Made by a program: the position numbers and the translations under genes. Shown piece by piece: positions 19,401 through 28,852 of a stretch of DNA of 64,000 nt; positions within the stretch are counted from its first letter, which is position 1; each line of letters starts with the position of its first letter. The DNA comes from Collinsella aerofaciens (GTDB taxonomy: Bacteria; Actinomycetota; Coriobacteriia; Coriobacteriales; Coriobacteriaceae), in contig NZ_SPFO01000007.1 in NCBI RefSeq assembly GCF_005845035.1, positions 61,919 to 125,918 of the forward strand, read 5' to 3'. Below the pieces are notes generated by a model, which searched no databases, was not told the DNA's origin, and saw only the letters and a list, made by a program, of their open reading frames with translations.

Positions 19401-20249
19401 AACATCATCGACGCCGCGGTAAAGCGCCAGAAGGACCGTGCGAGCGGCCAGACCTCGTTCTTCGACATGTTTGGCGACGTTGAGGGCTCGGGCTTCGAGG
19501 TCAGCGTGCCCGATCCGGACGGCCAGGAGTGGGACCGCCACCTCAAGCTGAGCCAGGAGAAGGAGGTTCTGGGCATTTACGTCTCGGACCACCCACTGCG
19601 CCCGTTTGAGTATGCACTGAGCAAAGCGCGCGACTTCTCGTTCTCGCAGATCGACACCGGCTACGAGGTGCAAAACCCCACGGGCGGCACTATCAACCAG
19701 GAGATTCCCGAGGGCAAGGCGCTGTGGTGGGCCGGCATGGTCTCGAGCGTGTCCAAGCGCGTGACCAAAAACGGCGACCCGATGGGCATCGTGCAGCTCG
19801 AGGACATGGAAGGCGAGGCCACGGTCGTGGTGTTCCCCAAGACCTACAAGGAGGCCGAGGGGTACCTGTACGGCGAGGTCGATCCCGAGACCGGCGCGCA
19901 GCTGTCCGATGCGTTTGTGCGCATTAAGGGCAAGCTCGAGCGCTCGGACCGCGGCGACCAGATCATCGCGCAGGAGATCGTGCCGCTGGAGCTCAACGAG
20001 GAGAACAACAAGCCCAAGGTGTTTGAGGTCATGGTGCCCAATAGCCGCTTTAGTCAGGGCAATATGGCGCGTCTTGCCACGGTGCTTACCGCCAACCCGG
20101 GCGGCGACCGCGTGGAGATCTTTATCGAGCAGGTGGACGGGCGCGTGCTGCGTGCCGAGGTGCCGGCCAAGGTCAACGCACGCTCGATTCCGCTGTTGGC
20201 AGAGGCCAAGGCCATTGTGGGTAACCAAGGCAGAGTGACGGTGATCTAA
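16446..20249 (+). CDS. dnaE: DNA polymerase III alpha subunit
   Basis: 1267-residue replicative polymerase. It has an N-terminal PHP domain (HLHNHTVFSMLDG, ITDHGYMYG) with an insertion of about 50 charged residues compared with the E. coli enzyme. The catalytic palm has MPDIDMDFDD near residue 465. Helix-hairpin-helix motifs (FGLAGIRGVGTGVA) and a C-terminal OB fold (WWAGMVSSVSKRVTKNGDPM) follow. PHP histidines that could bind metals for proofreading are retained. A GGGTAAAATC sequence just before the gene is a possible -10 region. It stands directly downstream of the IS. Confidence 0.96.
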   Translation: MAFVHLHNHTVFSMLDGATRIQDMVNRAVELGMPAVAITDHGYMYGVPDLALACDAVNHNTPEYKTWSHDKAFLEKDRRDELVEPDPESNPREHAQYVKDMAMWDEKGNIDELKPPLVIKPIFGCEVYFTPDETLARDHKPELYHMILLAKDQEGYVNLMQTVSEAAVQGFYYKPRVTLDNLRRHAKGMICTSACIAGIIPKYIDRGDMEGAIKWAETFRDTFEPGDFYIEIQEHGITTDNGLTDEQMDRTLIDIAKQVGVKVIATNDFHYLRREDAPVQDVIMCIGMNAKVDDPNRMRMTGSEFYMKTEEEMRAMFPYCPEACDNTLEIADKCYVELDWDSIILPRFPLLDPGETHESQFRRECEKGLRQHYGDDWATREIGGVNIKERFEYEYKVICDKGFAAYFLIVAEYVQWAKDNGIGVGPGRGSAAGAIVAYAMNITAFDPLENGLMFERFLSPQRTEMPDIDMDFDDERRLEVVEHVRQLYGPEKVTHVITYSTIKAKQAINDAARVLDYPVYMGQRLSKMVSSDPKVKLKQVLDKQPGKEDLFNPDFAEAYKKDDDARRIIDTALSIEGLTRGEGVHACAVLICRDPVNEHVPTKLDTKGGVEITQYEGHTVADMGLLKMDFLGLRTLTVISKAKANIKKNFGIDIKEEEIPFDDPEIFKLMGSGHTAGVFQVESAGMTATIKNMKPTEYKHVVALIALYRPGPLGAGMVSSYINRMNGKEPAVSYDDRLDDILGETYGTMVYQEQVMLISVEMCGFSKGESDSRIRKPVAKKKIKLLTSTVLHWEDGSDETTYDHWMNGAIKNNYTREVAQKIWDDVLEFASYAFNKSHSAGYAILVMQTAWLKAHYPHEYMAAVLTSYTGKTDKIVHYVSACRHDGIPVLSPDVNESGTEFTATKEGVRFGLAGIRGVGTGVAQAIIAEREAGGPFKTLHDFVERVDSSQANRRVIESLIKAGAFDSTGYPRRQMMHFVDKNNPENIIDAAVKRQKDRASGQTSFFDMFGDVEGSGFEVSVPDPDGQEWDRHLKLSQEKEVLGIYVSDHPLRPFEYALSKARDFSFSQIDTGYEVQNPTGGTINQEIPEGKALWWAGMVSSVSKRVTKNGDPMGIVQLEDMEGEATVVVFPKTYKEAEGYLYGEVDPETGAQLSDAFVRIKGKLERSDRGDQIIAQEIVPLELNEENNKPKVFEVMVPNSRFSQGNMARLATVLTANPGGDRVEIFIEQVDGRVLRAEVPAKVNARSIPLLAEAKAIVGNQGRVTVI

Positions 20250-20287
20250 GGGCGACCTTGCTGGTCCGCGCGAGATTGGAGGAAGTG

Positions 20288-23200
20288 ATGACGCAGGGGA
20301 CGTTTGCGCAGGCGCTTCGTAAAGAGGCGGCGCTCAGCAGTACCTTTATGAAGGGGCGCTCGCTCATGCTCAACGGCGCCGTGCTGTCGTTCGAAGACTC
20401 CGGCTCGCGCTTCTCCAAAAATGTGACTATCGAGGGCTCGGTGCGCGGCTCGCGCGGCGACCTGTACAAGACGCACGTGGCGCTCGACATGGACGAGCAC
20501 GAGGTTGTCGACTACGACTGCGATTGCCCCGCCGCCTTCCGCTATTCCGGCATGTGCAAGCACGCCATCGCCACGGCGCTAGCGTATCTGGATGCCAGCG
20601 GCGCCGAGTCCGTCGAGGGTTTGCGCACGCCGGTCCGCACGTTTACGGTACCGCCCGCACAGTCCAAGCAGCCCGCACGCCCCGCGCCCACCGCATCTGC
20701 GGTCAACCCCAACTTTCCCTTTCCGGCACCCATCCCCACGAGCCCGAGCCTTGTGGCGGCGCTTTCCGATCTTTCGGACGCGCGCATGGATGAGCTGGCG
20801 AGCATGCGCCGCAAGCTTGCCGGTGCCGTTGATCCCGATGCGCCCAAAGCGGTGCTGGAGCCCTCGTTGGTGCCGTACTACAATCCGCTGTTTGCCGACC
20901 GCTTTAACTGGGCGCTTGAGTTTCGCATTCGCAGCGGTTCGGTGTCCTACGTGGTTAAGGATATCGACGGCATGGCCGATGCCTATGTGCGCGGCGGTAC
21001 GTTCTCCTATGGCAAGAAGCTTACGTTTGTCCATGTGTCCGAGGCATTCGACGACGTATCGACAAAGCTGCTCGACTTTATCGCAATGACGGTCGCCTAC
21101 CTGAGCGACATCACGAGTTCGCGCTCGGCATCGTACGACTTTGCCCGCAGCGGCTTTGTCGCCGAGCGTCAGTTGCCGGTATCCGAGTATTCCGTCGTGT
21201 CCGTGCTGGACCTGCTGCGTGGCAGGACCCTGTCCTTTGAGCCTGCTTGGTCGCGGGGGACGACGACGCATCGCGCCTACGAGGTGGCCGTCGAGCCGTC
21301 GCCGCAGGGGGAGGGACAAGCCCCGGCTAAGCGCCCGCCGCTCCTTGCCGCCAAGATTGCACCGGCGGCGGGAGGCAGCTACGACTTGCGTCTGCCGGCC
21401 GATACGTACTGCTTTGTCGCGGGCGACGCAGCCTATCTGGTCGATACGCGCCGCGCGCGCCGTAGCGACACGGCGTTTGCCCAACATGCGGCGCCGTTCC
21501 TATCGCACTTGTTGCCCTGCCGCACGCCGGTCCATATCGCCGCCGACCAGGTGGGCGAGTTCTGCCGCATGGCGCTGCCCATCTTGCGCGACTACACCGA
21601 CCTTACCGCTCCCGCCGCGCTCGACGCCGTGGCGCCCGAGCCGAGTTTTGCCATGGCGATCGGCGTCGACGATGGGCTTGTGACCTGCAAAGTTACGGTT
21701 ACCTACGGCGATTGGTCGGCAGATCTCTTTAGTCTTGGTGCTCCGGGCAGTCCCTTCGAAGAACAGCGCCCCGGCGTTCCGCCCCGCGATACGGTGGCGG
21801 AGTTTCGCGTTATGGACACGGCGGCCCTGTATTTCGATTTCTACGAGGGCGGCCTGGCATTTGAGGAGCGCGATGACGAGAGCCTGTTCCACTTGCTGAC
21901 CGAGGGCCTGTCTGCCCTGTCCGAGCTGGGCGAGGTCATGCTCAGCGACCGCCTGCGCCAGATCTCGGTGCGCCCTGCGCCCAAGCTTTCTGTGCGCGCG
22001 ACCGTCAAGAGTAACCTGCTCGACGTCGAGCTGGGTGCGAGCGGGCTTTCGGCGGCTGACCTTGCCATCTACCTCGATTCCTACAAGCGTCACCAGACGT
22101 TTGCGCGTCTCACGTCGGGCGACATCGTGCGCCTGGACGAGGGCGCTCGTGCTGCGTTTGGCCTTGCCGAGGACTTGGGCGTCGATGCCGTCGACCTGCT
22201 CGACGGCGTGTCGCTTCCCGCGTCGAGCACCCTTTTTGTCGATAGCATGCTCGCGCGCACGCCGGCGCTCGAGGCCGATCGCGACGCCGCGTTCCGCCGC
22301 ACCGTCGAGCGTCTGGACACGCTCGGCAAGATGGACTTTACGGTGCCTGCCTCGCTCAAGGCCACACTGCGTGGCTACCAGGTCGACGGCTACCAGTGGC
22401 TCGGCTCGCTTGAGCATCTGGGCCTTGGCGGCATCTTGGCCGACGATATGGGCCTGGGCAAAACGCTGCAGATGATCGCGCACATTCTGGCGCGCGTGGA
22501 AGCGGGGGATACCAAGCCCACGCTCGTGGTATGCCCCGCGTCGCTCGTGTACAACTGGGCTGCCGAGTTGGAGCGCTTTGCCCCCTCGCTTGATGTGTGC
22601 GCCATCGTGGGTGCCAAGGCCCAGCGTCGCGTGCAAATTGCCGGTGCCGCCGAGCACAACGTGGTCGTGACGTCATATGACCTCATGCGCCGGGACATCG
22701 ACGAATACGTCGAGCAGGACTTTGCCCGTGTGGTACTCGACGAGGCCCAGTACATTAAAAACCCGCTCACCCAGGTGGCGCGCGCCGCCAAGCGCCTGCC
22801 GGCCGGCGTGCGCTTTGCCCTGACGGGCACGCCCATCGAAAACCGCCTGTCCGAGCTCTGGAGCATCTTCGACTATTTGATGCCGGGCCTTTTGGGCACG
22901 CGCGAGTCGTTTGCCAAGCGTTTTGAGAGTCCGGTCGAGCACGCCGAGGGCGACAGCGCCGCTCGTCTGCAGGCGCTCGTGTCGCCGTTTGTGCTGCGTC
23001 GTGTTAAGGAAGACGTGGTGGCCGACCTGCCCGAGAAGATCGAGGACACGGTTATGGCACAGCTCACCGGCGAGCAGCGCAAGCTCTACCTGGCCAATCA
23101 GGACCGCATCGCCCAGCAGGTACAGCATCGCGAGGCCAATGAGTTTAAGAAGGACAAGCTCAAGGTGCTCGCCGAGCTCACCAAGCTGCGCCAGATCTGC

Positions 23201-23761
23201 TGCGACCCGCATCTGCACTACGAGGACTACAAGGCGGGCAGCGCCAAGCTCGACGCTTGCATGGAACTCGTGCACGGCGCGCTCGACGGCGGACACCACA
23301 TCCTGCTGTTCAGCCAGTTTACGGGCATGCTCGATATTATCGGCAAGCGCCTGGCCAAGGAGGACATCGGCTTTTTTAAGCTTACGGGCGCATCGTCCAA
23401 GGAAAGCCGCGCCAAGATGGTCGCGCAGTTCCAAGCGGGCGAGGTGCCGGTTTTCTTGATTTCGCTCAAGGCGGGCGGCGTCGGCCTGAACCTGACAGCC
23501 GCCGACGTGGTCATTCACTACGACCCGTGGTGGAACGTGGCGGCGCAAGACCAGGCGACCGACCGTGCCCACCGTATTGGCCAGCAACACACCGTGACCG
23601 TGTACAAGCTCATCGCCAAGGACACGATCGAGGAGCGCATCATGCAGATGCAGGAGTCCAAGCGCGACCTAGTCAACAGCGTGCTCGGTGGCGACGGTAT
23701 CTCCTCGGCGCTGTTTACTCGCGAGGATGTCCTGGCGCTACTGGGCGGTGACGGGCGCTAA
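20288..23761 (+). CDS. SWIM zinc-finger SNF2-family helicase
   Basis: 1157-residue Swi2/Snf2 ATPase. Residues about 78-95 form a SWIM zinc finger (CDCPAAF...GMCKH). A long middle region is followed by the Snf2 core: DDMGLGKT (near 719), DEAQ in VVLDEAQYIKN (near 817), and the C-terminal RecA lobe ending with DRAHRIGQ. Such proteins remodel protein-DNA complexes and are often linked to transcription recycling or repair. ATG 20288 is chosen over GTG 20285 because GGAGG (20278-20282) then has five-base spacing. It follows dnaE by 38 bases and may be co-transcribed with it. Confidence 0.9.
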   Translation: MTQGTFAQALRKEAALSSTFMKGRSLMLNGAVLSFEDSGSRFSKNVTIEGSVRGSRGDLYKTHVALDMDEHEVVDYDCDCPAAFRYSGMCKHAIATALAYLDASGAESVEGLRTPVRTFTVPPAQSKQPARPAPTASAVNPNFPFPAPIPTSPSLVAALSDLSDARMDELASMRRKLAGAVDPDAPKAVLEPSLVPYYNPLFADRFNWALEFRIRSGSVSYVVKDIDGMADAYVRGGTFSYGKKLTFVHVSEAFDDVSTKLLDFIAMTVAYLSDITSSRSASYDFARSGFVAERQLPVSEYSVVSVLDLLRGRTLSFEPAWSRGTTTHRAYEVAVEPSPQGEGQAPAKRPPLLAAKIAPAAGGSYDLRLPADTYCFVAGDAAYLVDTRRARRSDTAFAQHAAPFLSHLLPCRTPVHIAADQVGEFCRMALPILRDYTDLTAPAALDAVAPEPSFAMAIGVDDGLVTCKVTVTYGDWSADLFSLGAPGSPFEEQRPGVPPRDTVAEFRVMDTAALYFDFYEGGLAFEERDDESLFHLLTEGLSALSELGEVMLSDRLRQISVRPAPKLSVRATVKSNLLDVELGASGLSAADLAIYLDSYKRHQTFARLTSGDIVRLDEGARAAFGLAEDLGVDAVDLLDGVSLPASSTLFVDSMLARTPALEADRDAAFRRTVERLDTLGKMDFTVPASLKATLRGYQVDGYQWLGSLEHLGLGGILADDMGLGKTLQMIAHILARVEAGDTKPTLVVCPASLVYNWAAELERFAPSLDVCAIVGAKAQRRVQIAGAAEHNVVVTSYDLMRRDIDEYVEQDFARVVLDEAQYIKNPLTQVARAAKRLPAGVRFALTGTPIENRLSELWSIFDYLMPGLLGTRESFAKRFESPVEHAEGDSAARLQALVSPFVLRRVKEDVVADLPEKIEDTVMAQLTGEQRKLYLANQDRIAQQVQHREANEFKKDKLKVLAELTKLRQICCDPHLHYEDYKAGSAKLDACMELVHGALDGGHHILLFSQFTGMLDIIGKRLAKEDIGFFKLTGASSKESRAKMVAQFQAGEVPVFLISLKAGGVGLNLTAADVVIHYDPWWNVAAQDQATDRAHRIGQQHTVTVYKLIAKDTIEERIMQMQESKRDLVNSVLGGDGISSALFTREDVLALLGGDGR

Positions 23762-23862
23762 CCTCGCTCGTTATGTGTTCATTTGCGATGCCGTGGATGT
23801 TTCGTTTGCCTTTGGGCATAAGAAGCATCGAGAACACCGGCACATCAGCAAAGGAGAACATC

Positions 23863-24225
23863 ATGGCGAAATTCTTTAAGGACTCTGACGGCAAGCTCAT
23901 CGCTGCCCTTGGCGACGACGTTGCAACCCCCGCCGGCTGCACGGAGCTGACCGCGAACACCGAGGACGCGGCGCACGAGAAGCACGTGCCCGTCATCGAG
24001 AGCGAGCGCGACGGTCACGTGATCCGTGCGCGCGTGGGCTCGGTCGAGCACCCCAGCCTGCCCGAGCACTACATCGAGTGGATCGCGCTCGAGGCCGAGG
24101 GCCGTCTGGAGGTCCACTACCTTGAGCCCGGCATGAAGCCCGCGACGTTTTTTGCCGGCGGTTCCAAGACCGGCACCGTCTATGCCTATTGCAACCTGCA
24201 CGGGCTGTGGTCCGCGACGTTCTAG
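23863..24225 (+). CDS. superoxide reductase, desulfoferrodoxin/neelaredoxin family
   Basis: 120-residue non-haem iron protein that reduces superoxide to peroxide without making oxygen, useful to anaerobes. The catalytic Fe(His)4Cys site is complete: H41 in EKHVP, H63 and H69 in VEHPSLPEHYIEW, C110 and H113 in YCNLHGLW, and the proximal acidic E39. The N-terminal 35 residues align with a desulforedoxin domain in position, but only one cysteine (C26) remains, so the second iron centre is absent. The start follows AAGGAG by six bases. Confidence 0.88.
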   Translation: MAKFFKDSDGKLIAALGDDVATPAGCTELTANTEDAAHEKHVPVIESERDGHVIRARVGSVEHPSLPEHYIEWIALEAEGRLEVHYLEPGMKPATFFAGGSKTGTVYAYCNLHGLWSATF

Positions 24226-24270
24226 GAGCGTGCCCCCGCTCGGGGTATCATAGCTAGCATATGCACATGC

Positions 24271-24303
24271 AAGCGCCGACTGCATCTTGCGGCCGGCGCT
24301 TTT
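24271..24303 (+). terminator. Rho-independent terminator
   Basis: AAGCGCCG (24271-24278) pairs with 24294-24301 and is followed by a short T run. It ends the superoxide reductase transcript. Confidence 0.75.
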
Positions 24304-24342
24304 ACTACGACAACGACGGTTTACGACGGAAAGGGCTGAGCC

Positions 24343-26328
24343 ATGAAGCTCGCACTTGCACAGATCGATATGCGCCTGGGGGATATTGAGGGTATCTGCG
24401 GCCGCATCGAGGATCAGGCGCGCCTGGCCCACGAGCGCGGTGCGCGCGTACTGTGCGTGCCGGCCCCGCTCTTTATGGGTGCCCTGCCCGGTGGTCTGGT
24501 GGGCGCTGCCGACTTTGAACACGATATGCTTACTGGCCTGTCCGGCGTCGCTGAGCGCATCCAGGAGCTCGATATGATCTGCATCGTGCCCGCGGCGGTT
24601 TCGTTTGAGGGCCAGCCCCTGCTCGACTACATGATGCTCAAGGACGGTCGCGTGGTGCCCGCGCGCGCAAGCATTGCCCTGCAACGCGGCGAGAACAACG
24701 ACGCGCGTTGGGCGCCGCCGGTGTTCGATGTGGACGGCGTGCGCATCGCGGTGATCTTCGATCTGGACCGCGAGCTCGAGATGCTGCCGACCGGGGTCGA
24801 TTTAATTGTCTATTTCCAGTTCAACGCATTCGATATGACTGACCGCGAGACCGCTGCCGTTGCCGCCGTGCGCAGTGGCGCCTACCGCAAGATCGCTTCC
24901 AAGCGCAGCGTGTGGTTTGCCTGCATGGCGCCGGTCGGTGCGTACGACGAGTCGGTGTATACCGGCGGGTCGTTTGTGCTCGACGACTGCTGCCGCGTGG
25001 TGGCCCAGGCGCCGTGTTTTGAGGAGAGCCTGCTGGTCCAGGAGATTCAACGCGGCGTGATGCTCGATGCCCTGGAGGACCATGAGCTGCCCGAGTTCCG
25101 CTCTGAGGAGTGGTTGTGGCAGGCACTGGTGCTCGCCGTTCGCGACAACGCCCGCGCCCGCGGTACGTCGCGCGCCGTGGTGGCGCTCGAGGGCGACCTG
25201 CCGTCGTCCCTGCTGGCGGCGCTTGCCGTCGACGCCTTGGGTCCGCGCAATGTGATCGGCCTGGTGCTGGGGCGCAACCGCATCTTTACGCCGGCGCAGG
25301 AGGAGGCCGAGGCGGCTCGCTGTTCCGCCGTTCGCGCCATTGCCGAGCGCCTGCATATTCGCACGGTTGAGCGCGATGCGCCGGATGCCGCGCGTGTGCT
25401 CGACCGCGACGTGTCGGCAGGCGATGCCGAGCGTCTGCGCTCCCGCACGCTGGGCCTGATGCTCGAGGATACGGCGCTCGAGCTGGGCGCGATAGCGCTG
25501 AGTCCGCTGTCCAAAACCGAGTACGCGCTGGCGGCGTCGGCGCTTTGCGGTGGCTACCAGGGAGATTACGCGCCCTTCGGCGACGTGTACCTGTCGACGC
25601 TCGAGTTTGTGGCGCGTGTGCGCAACCGTACGTCTGCTGTGGTGCCGCAGGAGCTTGTGACGCTCAATGCGGTGGAGGATTGCATGGAGCGCGTGCTGGC
25701 GCAGGCGCTCTCGACGCTCGATGGTCCGGTCGACATGCTCGACCGCGCGGCGCAGCTGCTGGGCGGGTTGGAGCCCGGCGAGATCGACGGCGCGCTCGAG
25801 GCGCATGTGGACCGCAACCGTCCCTTCGACGACATTCCGATGGCCACTGGCAAGCCCGAGGCCTGCTCGCTGCTGCTGATGCTCGTTCGCCAGGGCGAGG
25901 CCGCTCGCCGCATGTTGCCGACGGCGCCGATTGTCTCGGCCCGTTCGTTTGCCGAGCGCTCGTGGCCGTATATGCTTGCGTGGTCGGATTTGGGGCTTGG
26001 TGGCAAGGAGCGCATGACGGTCGATTCGCTGGCGCGCGCCGAGGTGCGCCGGTTTGACGAGGGCGATGCGAGCGAGCGCATGCGCGGCGAGATGATGGGT
26101 CTGCTCGGCGAGTTGTTGGGCATTTCGCCCGAGCAGATGGAGGAGCTGCGTTCCGAGGACGGCCAGCGCCGCCTGCATGAAGGTATGAAAAAGTTTGAGG
26201 GCGAGGTCCAGGACGCCATCGACAAGATGATGGGCGGCCAGGGCGGGCCGCAAGGTGGTCCGCAGGGCATGCCGATGCCTCATCCCCCGGTGGATCCTCG
26301 CCAATTTCCCTTCTTCAGTCAGAACTAG
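24343..26328 (+). CDS. NadE-like protein with eroded active sites (predicted pseudoenzyme)
   Basis: 661 residues with the two-domain plan of glutamine-dependent NAD+ synthetase: a nitrilase-like domain (about 1-250) and an adenine-hydrolase-fold synthetase domain (about 265-560). The expected catalytic residues are missing. The nitrilase Glu (usual FPEL) is replaced in LCVPAPLFMG, the Lys position falls in VVPARASIAL, and the Cys of ICEDLW is replaced in AVIFDLDREL. In the second domain the SGGxDSS loop reads EGDLPSS and the TGNKSE motif reads SPLSKTE. The C-terminus is a Gly/Gln/Pro-rich tail (GGQGGPQGGPQGMPMPHPP). Conservation of the fold with loss of both active sites suggests a structural or regulatory role. 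The substrate, if any, is unknown. Confidence 0.75.
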   Translation: MKLALAQIDMRLGDIEGICGRIEDQARLAHERGARVLCVPAPLFMGALPGGLVGAADFEHDMLTGLSGVAERIQELDMICIVPAAVSFEGQPLLDYMMLKDGRVVPARASIALQRGENNDARWAPPVFDVDGVRIAVIFDLDRELEMLPTGVDLIVYFQFNAFDMTDRETAAVAAVRSGAYRKIASKRSVWFACMAPVGAYDESVYTGGSFVLDDCCRVVAQAPCFEESLLVQEIQRGVMLDALEDHELPEFRSEEWLWQALVLAVRDNARARGTSRAVVALEGDLPSSLLAALAVDALGPRNVIGLVLGRNRIFTPAQEEAEAARCSAVRAIAERLHIRTVERDAPDAARVLDRDVSAGDAERLRSRTLGLMLEDTALELGAIALSPLSKTEYALAASALCGGYQGDYAPFGDVYLSTLEFVARVRNRTSAVVPQELVTLNAVEDCMERVLAQALSTLDGPVDMLDRAAQLLGGLEPGEIDGALEAHVDRNRPFDDIPMATGKPEACSLLLMLVRQGEAARRMLPTAPIVSARSFAERSWPYMLAWSDLGLGGKERMTVDSLARAEVRRFDEGDASERMRGEMMGLLGELLGISPEQMEELRSEDGQRRLHEGMKKFEGEVQDAIDKMMGGQGGPQGGPQGMPMPHPPVDPRQFPFFSQN

Positions 26329-26499
26329 GGTTTTGATAAGGGAATGCCACGAGAGGGATTTCCCTGCGATCGTAAGCTCAACAATTGAGATGATCTTGCC
26401 TTAAGTATATCGGCCCCATTGTGTTATTCTAGAACAGACGTTCGTGAATGATGCGCGGGGCCTTTCCCTTGCGTATGGCAAAGGCGAGGGGAGGCTGGC

Positions 26500-27021
26500 T
26501 TGGTTATCTTGGGTATTGACCCCGGTTTGGCCCATACGGGTTGGGGGATTATCGAGGAGCGGCGCGGCGAGGTTCGCTGCCGTGCCTACGGTTGTATCGA
26601 AACCAGTGCCGGCAGCCCGCTCGCGGTTCGTTTGTCACATATCGCTCGCGACCTTAAGGATGTGGTTGAGCGCTATCGTCCCGATACCGCTGCCGTCGAG
26701 AGCATCTACTTTGGCGCCAACGTTCGCTCGGCAATACCTACGGCACACGCCCGTGGCGCCGCGCTCGTGGCGCTTTCGGAATGTGCGCTCGAGATTGGCG
26801 AGTACACGCCCATGCAGATCAAGCAAGCCGTCGTGGGCACAGGTGCTGCGGATAAGCGGCAGGTTGCCTACATGGTGCGTACGTTGACGCAGCTCGACCA
26901 CGACCCGCATCCCGACCATGCCGCCGATGCCCTGGCCTGCGCTATCTGCCACGTTAATCTCAGCCGCACCCGCGCCCTCACCGGCGGCGAGTTCTACCAA
27001 CAGAGAGGAACCGGATACTGA
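26500..27021 (+). CDS. ruvC: Holliday junction endonuclease RuvC
   Basis: 173-residue resolvase that cuts Holliday junctions symmetrically as a dimer. Acidic catalytic residues are visible: D7 in GIDPGLAHTGWG, E67 in AVESIYFG, and the C-terminal HPDHAADALACA block. The start is TTG at 26500, since MVILGIDPG fits the family N-terminus and GAGGGGAGG lies upstream. The stop overlaps the ruvA start by one base (TGATG). Confidence 0.95.
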   Translation: MVILGIDPGLAHTGWGIIEERRGEVRCRAYGCIETSAGSPLAVRLSHIARDLKDVVERYRPDTAAVESIYFGANVRSAIPTAHARGAALVALSECALEIGEYTPMQIKQAVVGTGAADKRQVAYMVRTLTQLDHDPHPDHAADALACAICHVNLSRTRALTGGEFYQQRGTGY

Positions 27022-27641
27022 TGATCTCCCAGCTCCATGGAACGCTTGTCGAGGCCACGATGAGCTCGGCCGTTGTCGATGTGTCGGGCGTGGGCTTTGA
27101 GCTCGGCATCTCTGGTAGCACCGCGGCCACGCTGCCTGCGCCCGGTGGCGAGGTTCGCCTGTATACCCGCATGCAGGTACGCGAGGACGCCATGACGCTC
27201 TTTGGCTTTGCCTCCAAGGACGAGCGCACGATGTTCGACCGCCTTGTGTCCGTTTCGGGCGTGGGTCCGCGTCTGGCGCTTGCCGTACTTTCCACCTATA
27301 CGGTGGGGCAGCTGTACTCCTTGGTGATGGCCGAGGACGACAAGGGCATGGCAAAGGTACCCGGCGTGGGCAAAAAGACCGCCCAGCGCCTGATCTTGGA
27401 ACTCAAGAGCACCTTTGCCAAGGACAAGGGCTTTGTGCCGGTCGATGTGATTCCCGGCCAGGTCGCGATGCCGGTGCCCGCTGCTGCTCCTTCGGCGCTT
27501 GACGACGCCCGCGCGGCGCTCCTTTCCATGGGCTTTAGCCCACAGGAGACCGATGTTGCCCTGAGCGGGTATGATGGGCAGAATATGCGTGTCGAGGACT
27601 TGCTCGGCGCGGCGCTTAAGCGACTCGGAATGGATGCGTGA
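27021..27641 (+). CDS. ruvA: Holliday junction helicase subunit RuvA
   Basis: 206-residue protein that forms a tetramer holding the four-way junction flat and recruiting RuvB. It has an N-terminal OB fold ([20 protein letters not shown]), two helix-hairpin-helix motifs ([30 protein letters not shown]) and a C-terminal RuvB-binding domain with [11 protein letters not shown]. It overlaps ruvC and ruvB by one base each, so translation is probably coupled. Confidence 0.96.
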   Translation: MISQLHGTLVEATMSSAVVDVSGVGFELGISGSTAATLPAPGGEVRLYTRMQVREDAMTLFGFASKDERTMFDRLVSVSGVGPRLALAVLSTYTVGQLYSLVMAEDDKGMAKVPGVGKKTAQRLILELKSTFAKDKGFVPVDVIPGQVAMPVPAAAPSALDDARAALLSMGFSPQETDVALSGYDGQNMRVEDLLGAALKRLGMDA

Positions 27642-28708
27642 TGTGGGAAGCCGATGACTCTCAGGACCTGTGGGCGACGCCCGGCAACTCGCCGGCGGCA
27701 TCCATGGCGCATGGCGAGCGCATGGTGGGCTCGGAGTTAACGCCCGAGGACCTCGATGTCGATCGCACCCTGCGCCCCCAGCGCCTGGACGACTACTGCG
27801 GCCAGGAGCATATTAAGCAGAGCCTGCGCGTGCTGATCGAGGCGGCGCAGAGCCGCGGCGAGACGCTCGATCACGTGATCTTCTCGGGCCCTCCGGGCCT
27901 GGGCAAGACCACGCTTGCCACCGTTATCGCCAACGAGCTGGGTGCTCAGATTAAGACGACGAGCGGTCCTGCCATCGCGCGAACCGGTGACCTGGCGGCC
28001 ATCCTCACCAACCTGCAACCGGGCGACGTGCTGTTTATCGACGAGATCCACCGCCTTAACCGTTCGGTCGAGGAGGTCCTGTATCCCGCGATGGAGGACT
28101 TTGCGCTCGATATCGTGATCGGCAAGGGTCCGGCGGCGCGCTCGATTCGCCTGGATATCCCCAAGTTCACGCTGGTGGCGGCAACGACCCGCTCGGGTAT
28201 GTTGACCGGCCCGTTGCGCGACCGCTTTGGCATTTCGTATCGTCTGGACTACTACACCGTCGAGGAGCTCGCTCAAATCGTGACGCGCTCGGCGACCATC
28301 CTGGGCGTGACCATTGACCATCCGAGCGCGCTCGAAATCGGTTCGCGCTCGCGCGGCACGCCACGCCTGGCCAACCGCCTGCTCAAGCGCGTGCGCGACT
28401 ATGCGCAGGTGCGCGGCAACGGCCCTATCGAGCTTGACATTTGCCGCCAGGCGCTCGAGTTCTTCGAGATCGATGAGCTTGGCCTGGACTGGATGGACAT
28501 TCGCATTTTGGAGACGCTTGCCAAGACGTTTTCCGGTCGCGCCGTGGGCCTGACGACCCTTGCCAGTGCGGTAGGCGAGGACCCGGGTACGCTCGAGGAC
28601 GTGTACGAGCCCTATCTGCTGCAGTGCGGCCTGATGATCCGTACGCCCCAGGGCCGCCAGGCAACGCTTCGCACGTTTGAGCATCTGGGTATTGAGCCTA
28701 CCGTTTAG
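27641..28708 (+). CDS. ruvB: Holliday junction branch migration ATPase RuvB
   Basis: 355-residue AAA+ motor. Walker A is GPPGLGKTT (83-91), Walker B is [11 protein letters not shown], sensor 1 is in [19 protein letters not shown] with the arginine finger, and a C-terminal winged helix follows. ATG 27641 overlaps the ruvA stop by one base; a GTG three bases earlier is an alternative. An N-terminal extension of about 30 residues precedes the usual start region. Confidence 0.96.
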   Translation: MWEADDSQDLWATPGNSPAASMAHGERMVGSELTPEDLDVDRTLRPQRLDDYCGQEHIKQSLRVLIEAAQSRGETLDHVIFSGPPGLGKTTLATVIANELGAQIKTTSGPAIARTGDLAAILTNLQPGDVLFIDEIHRLNRSVEEVLYPAMEDFALDIVIGKGPAARSIRLDIPKFTLVAATTRSGMLTGPLRDRFGISYRLDYYTVEELAQIVTRSATILGVTIDHPSALEIGSRSRGTPRLANRLLKRVRDYAQVRGNGPIELDICRQALEFFEIDELGLDWMDIRILETLAKTFSGRAVGLTTLASAVGEDPGTLEDVYEPYLLQCGLMIRTPQGRQATLRTFEHLGIEPTV

Positions 28709-28852
28709 GGACCCTTGTTTTGGCGGGTTTGTAGGCTATCGCTGGGCATTGGATAAACATATCGTCGTTCATCGGTTACGGGTGCTTTACTATTGCGCGC
28801 CCGTGCTATGCTGGATTGGTCTTTTTCTCACACGGTAACGAAAGGACCGCCC

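Noticed and set aside
16710..20228. 1172-codon antisense frame over dnaE
   Set aside because: Same compositional artefact; dnaE on the other strand has unmistakable PHP and polymerase motifs.
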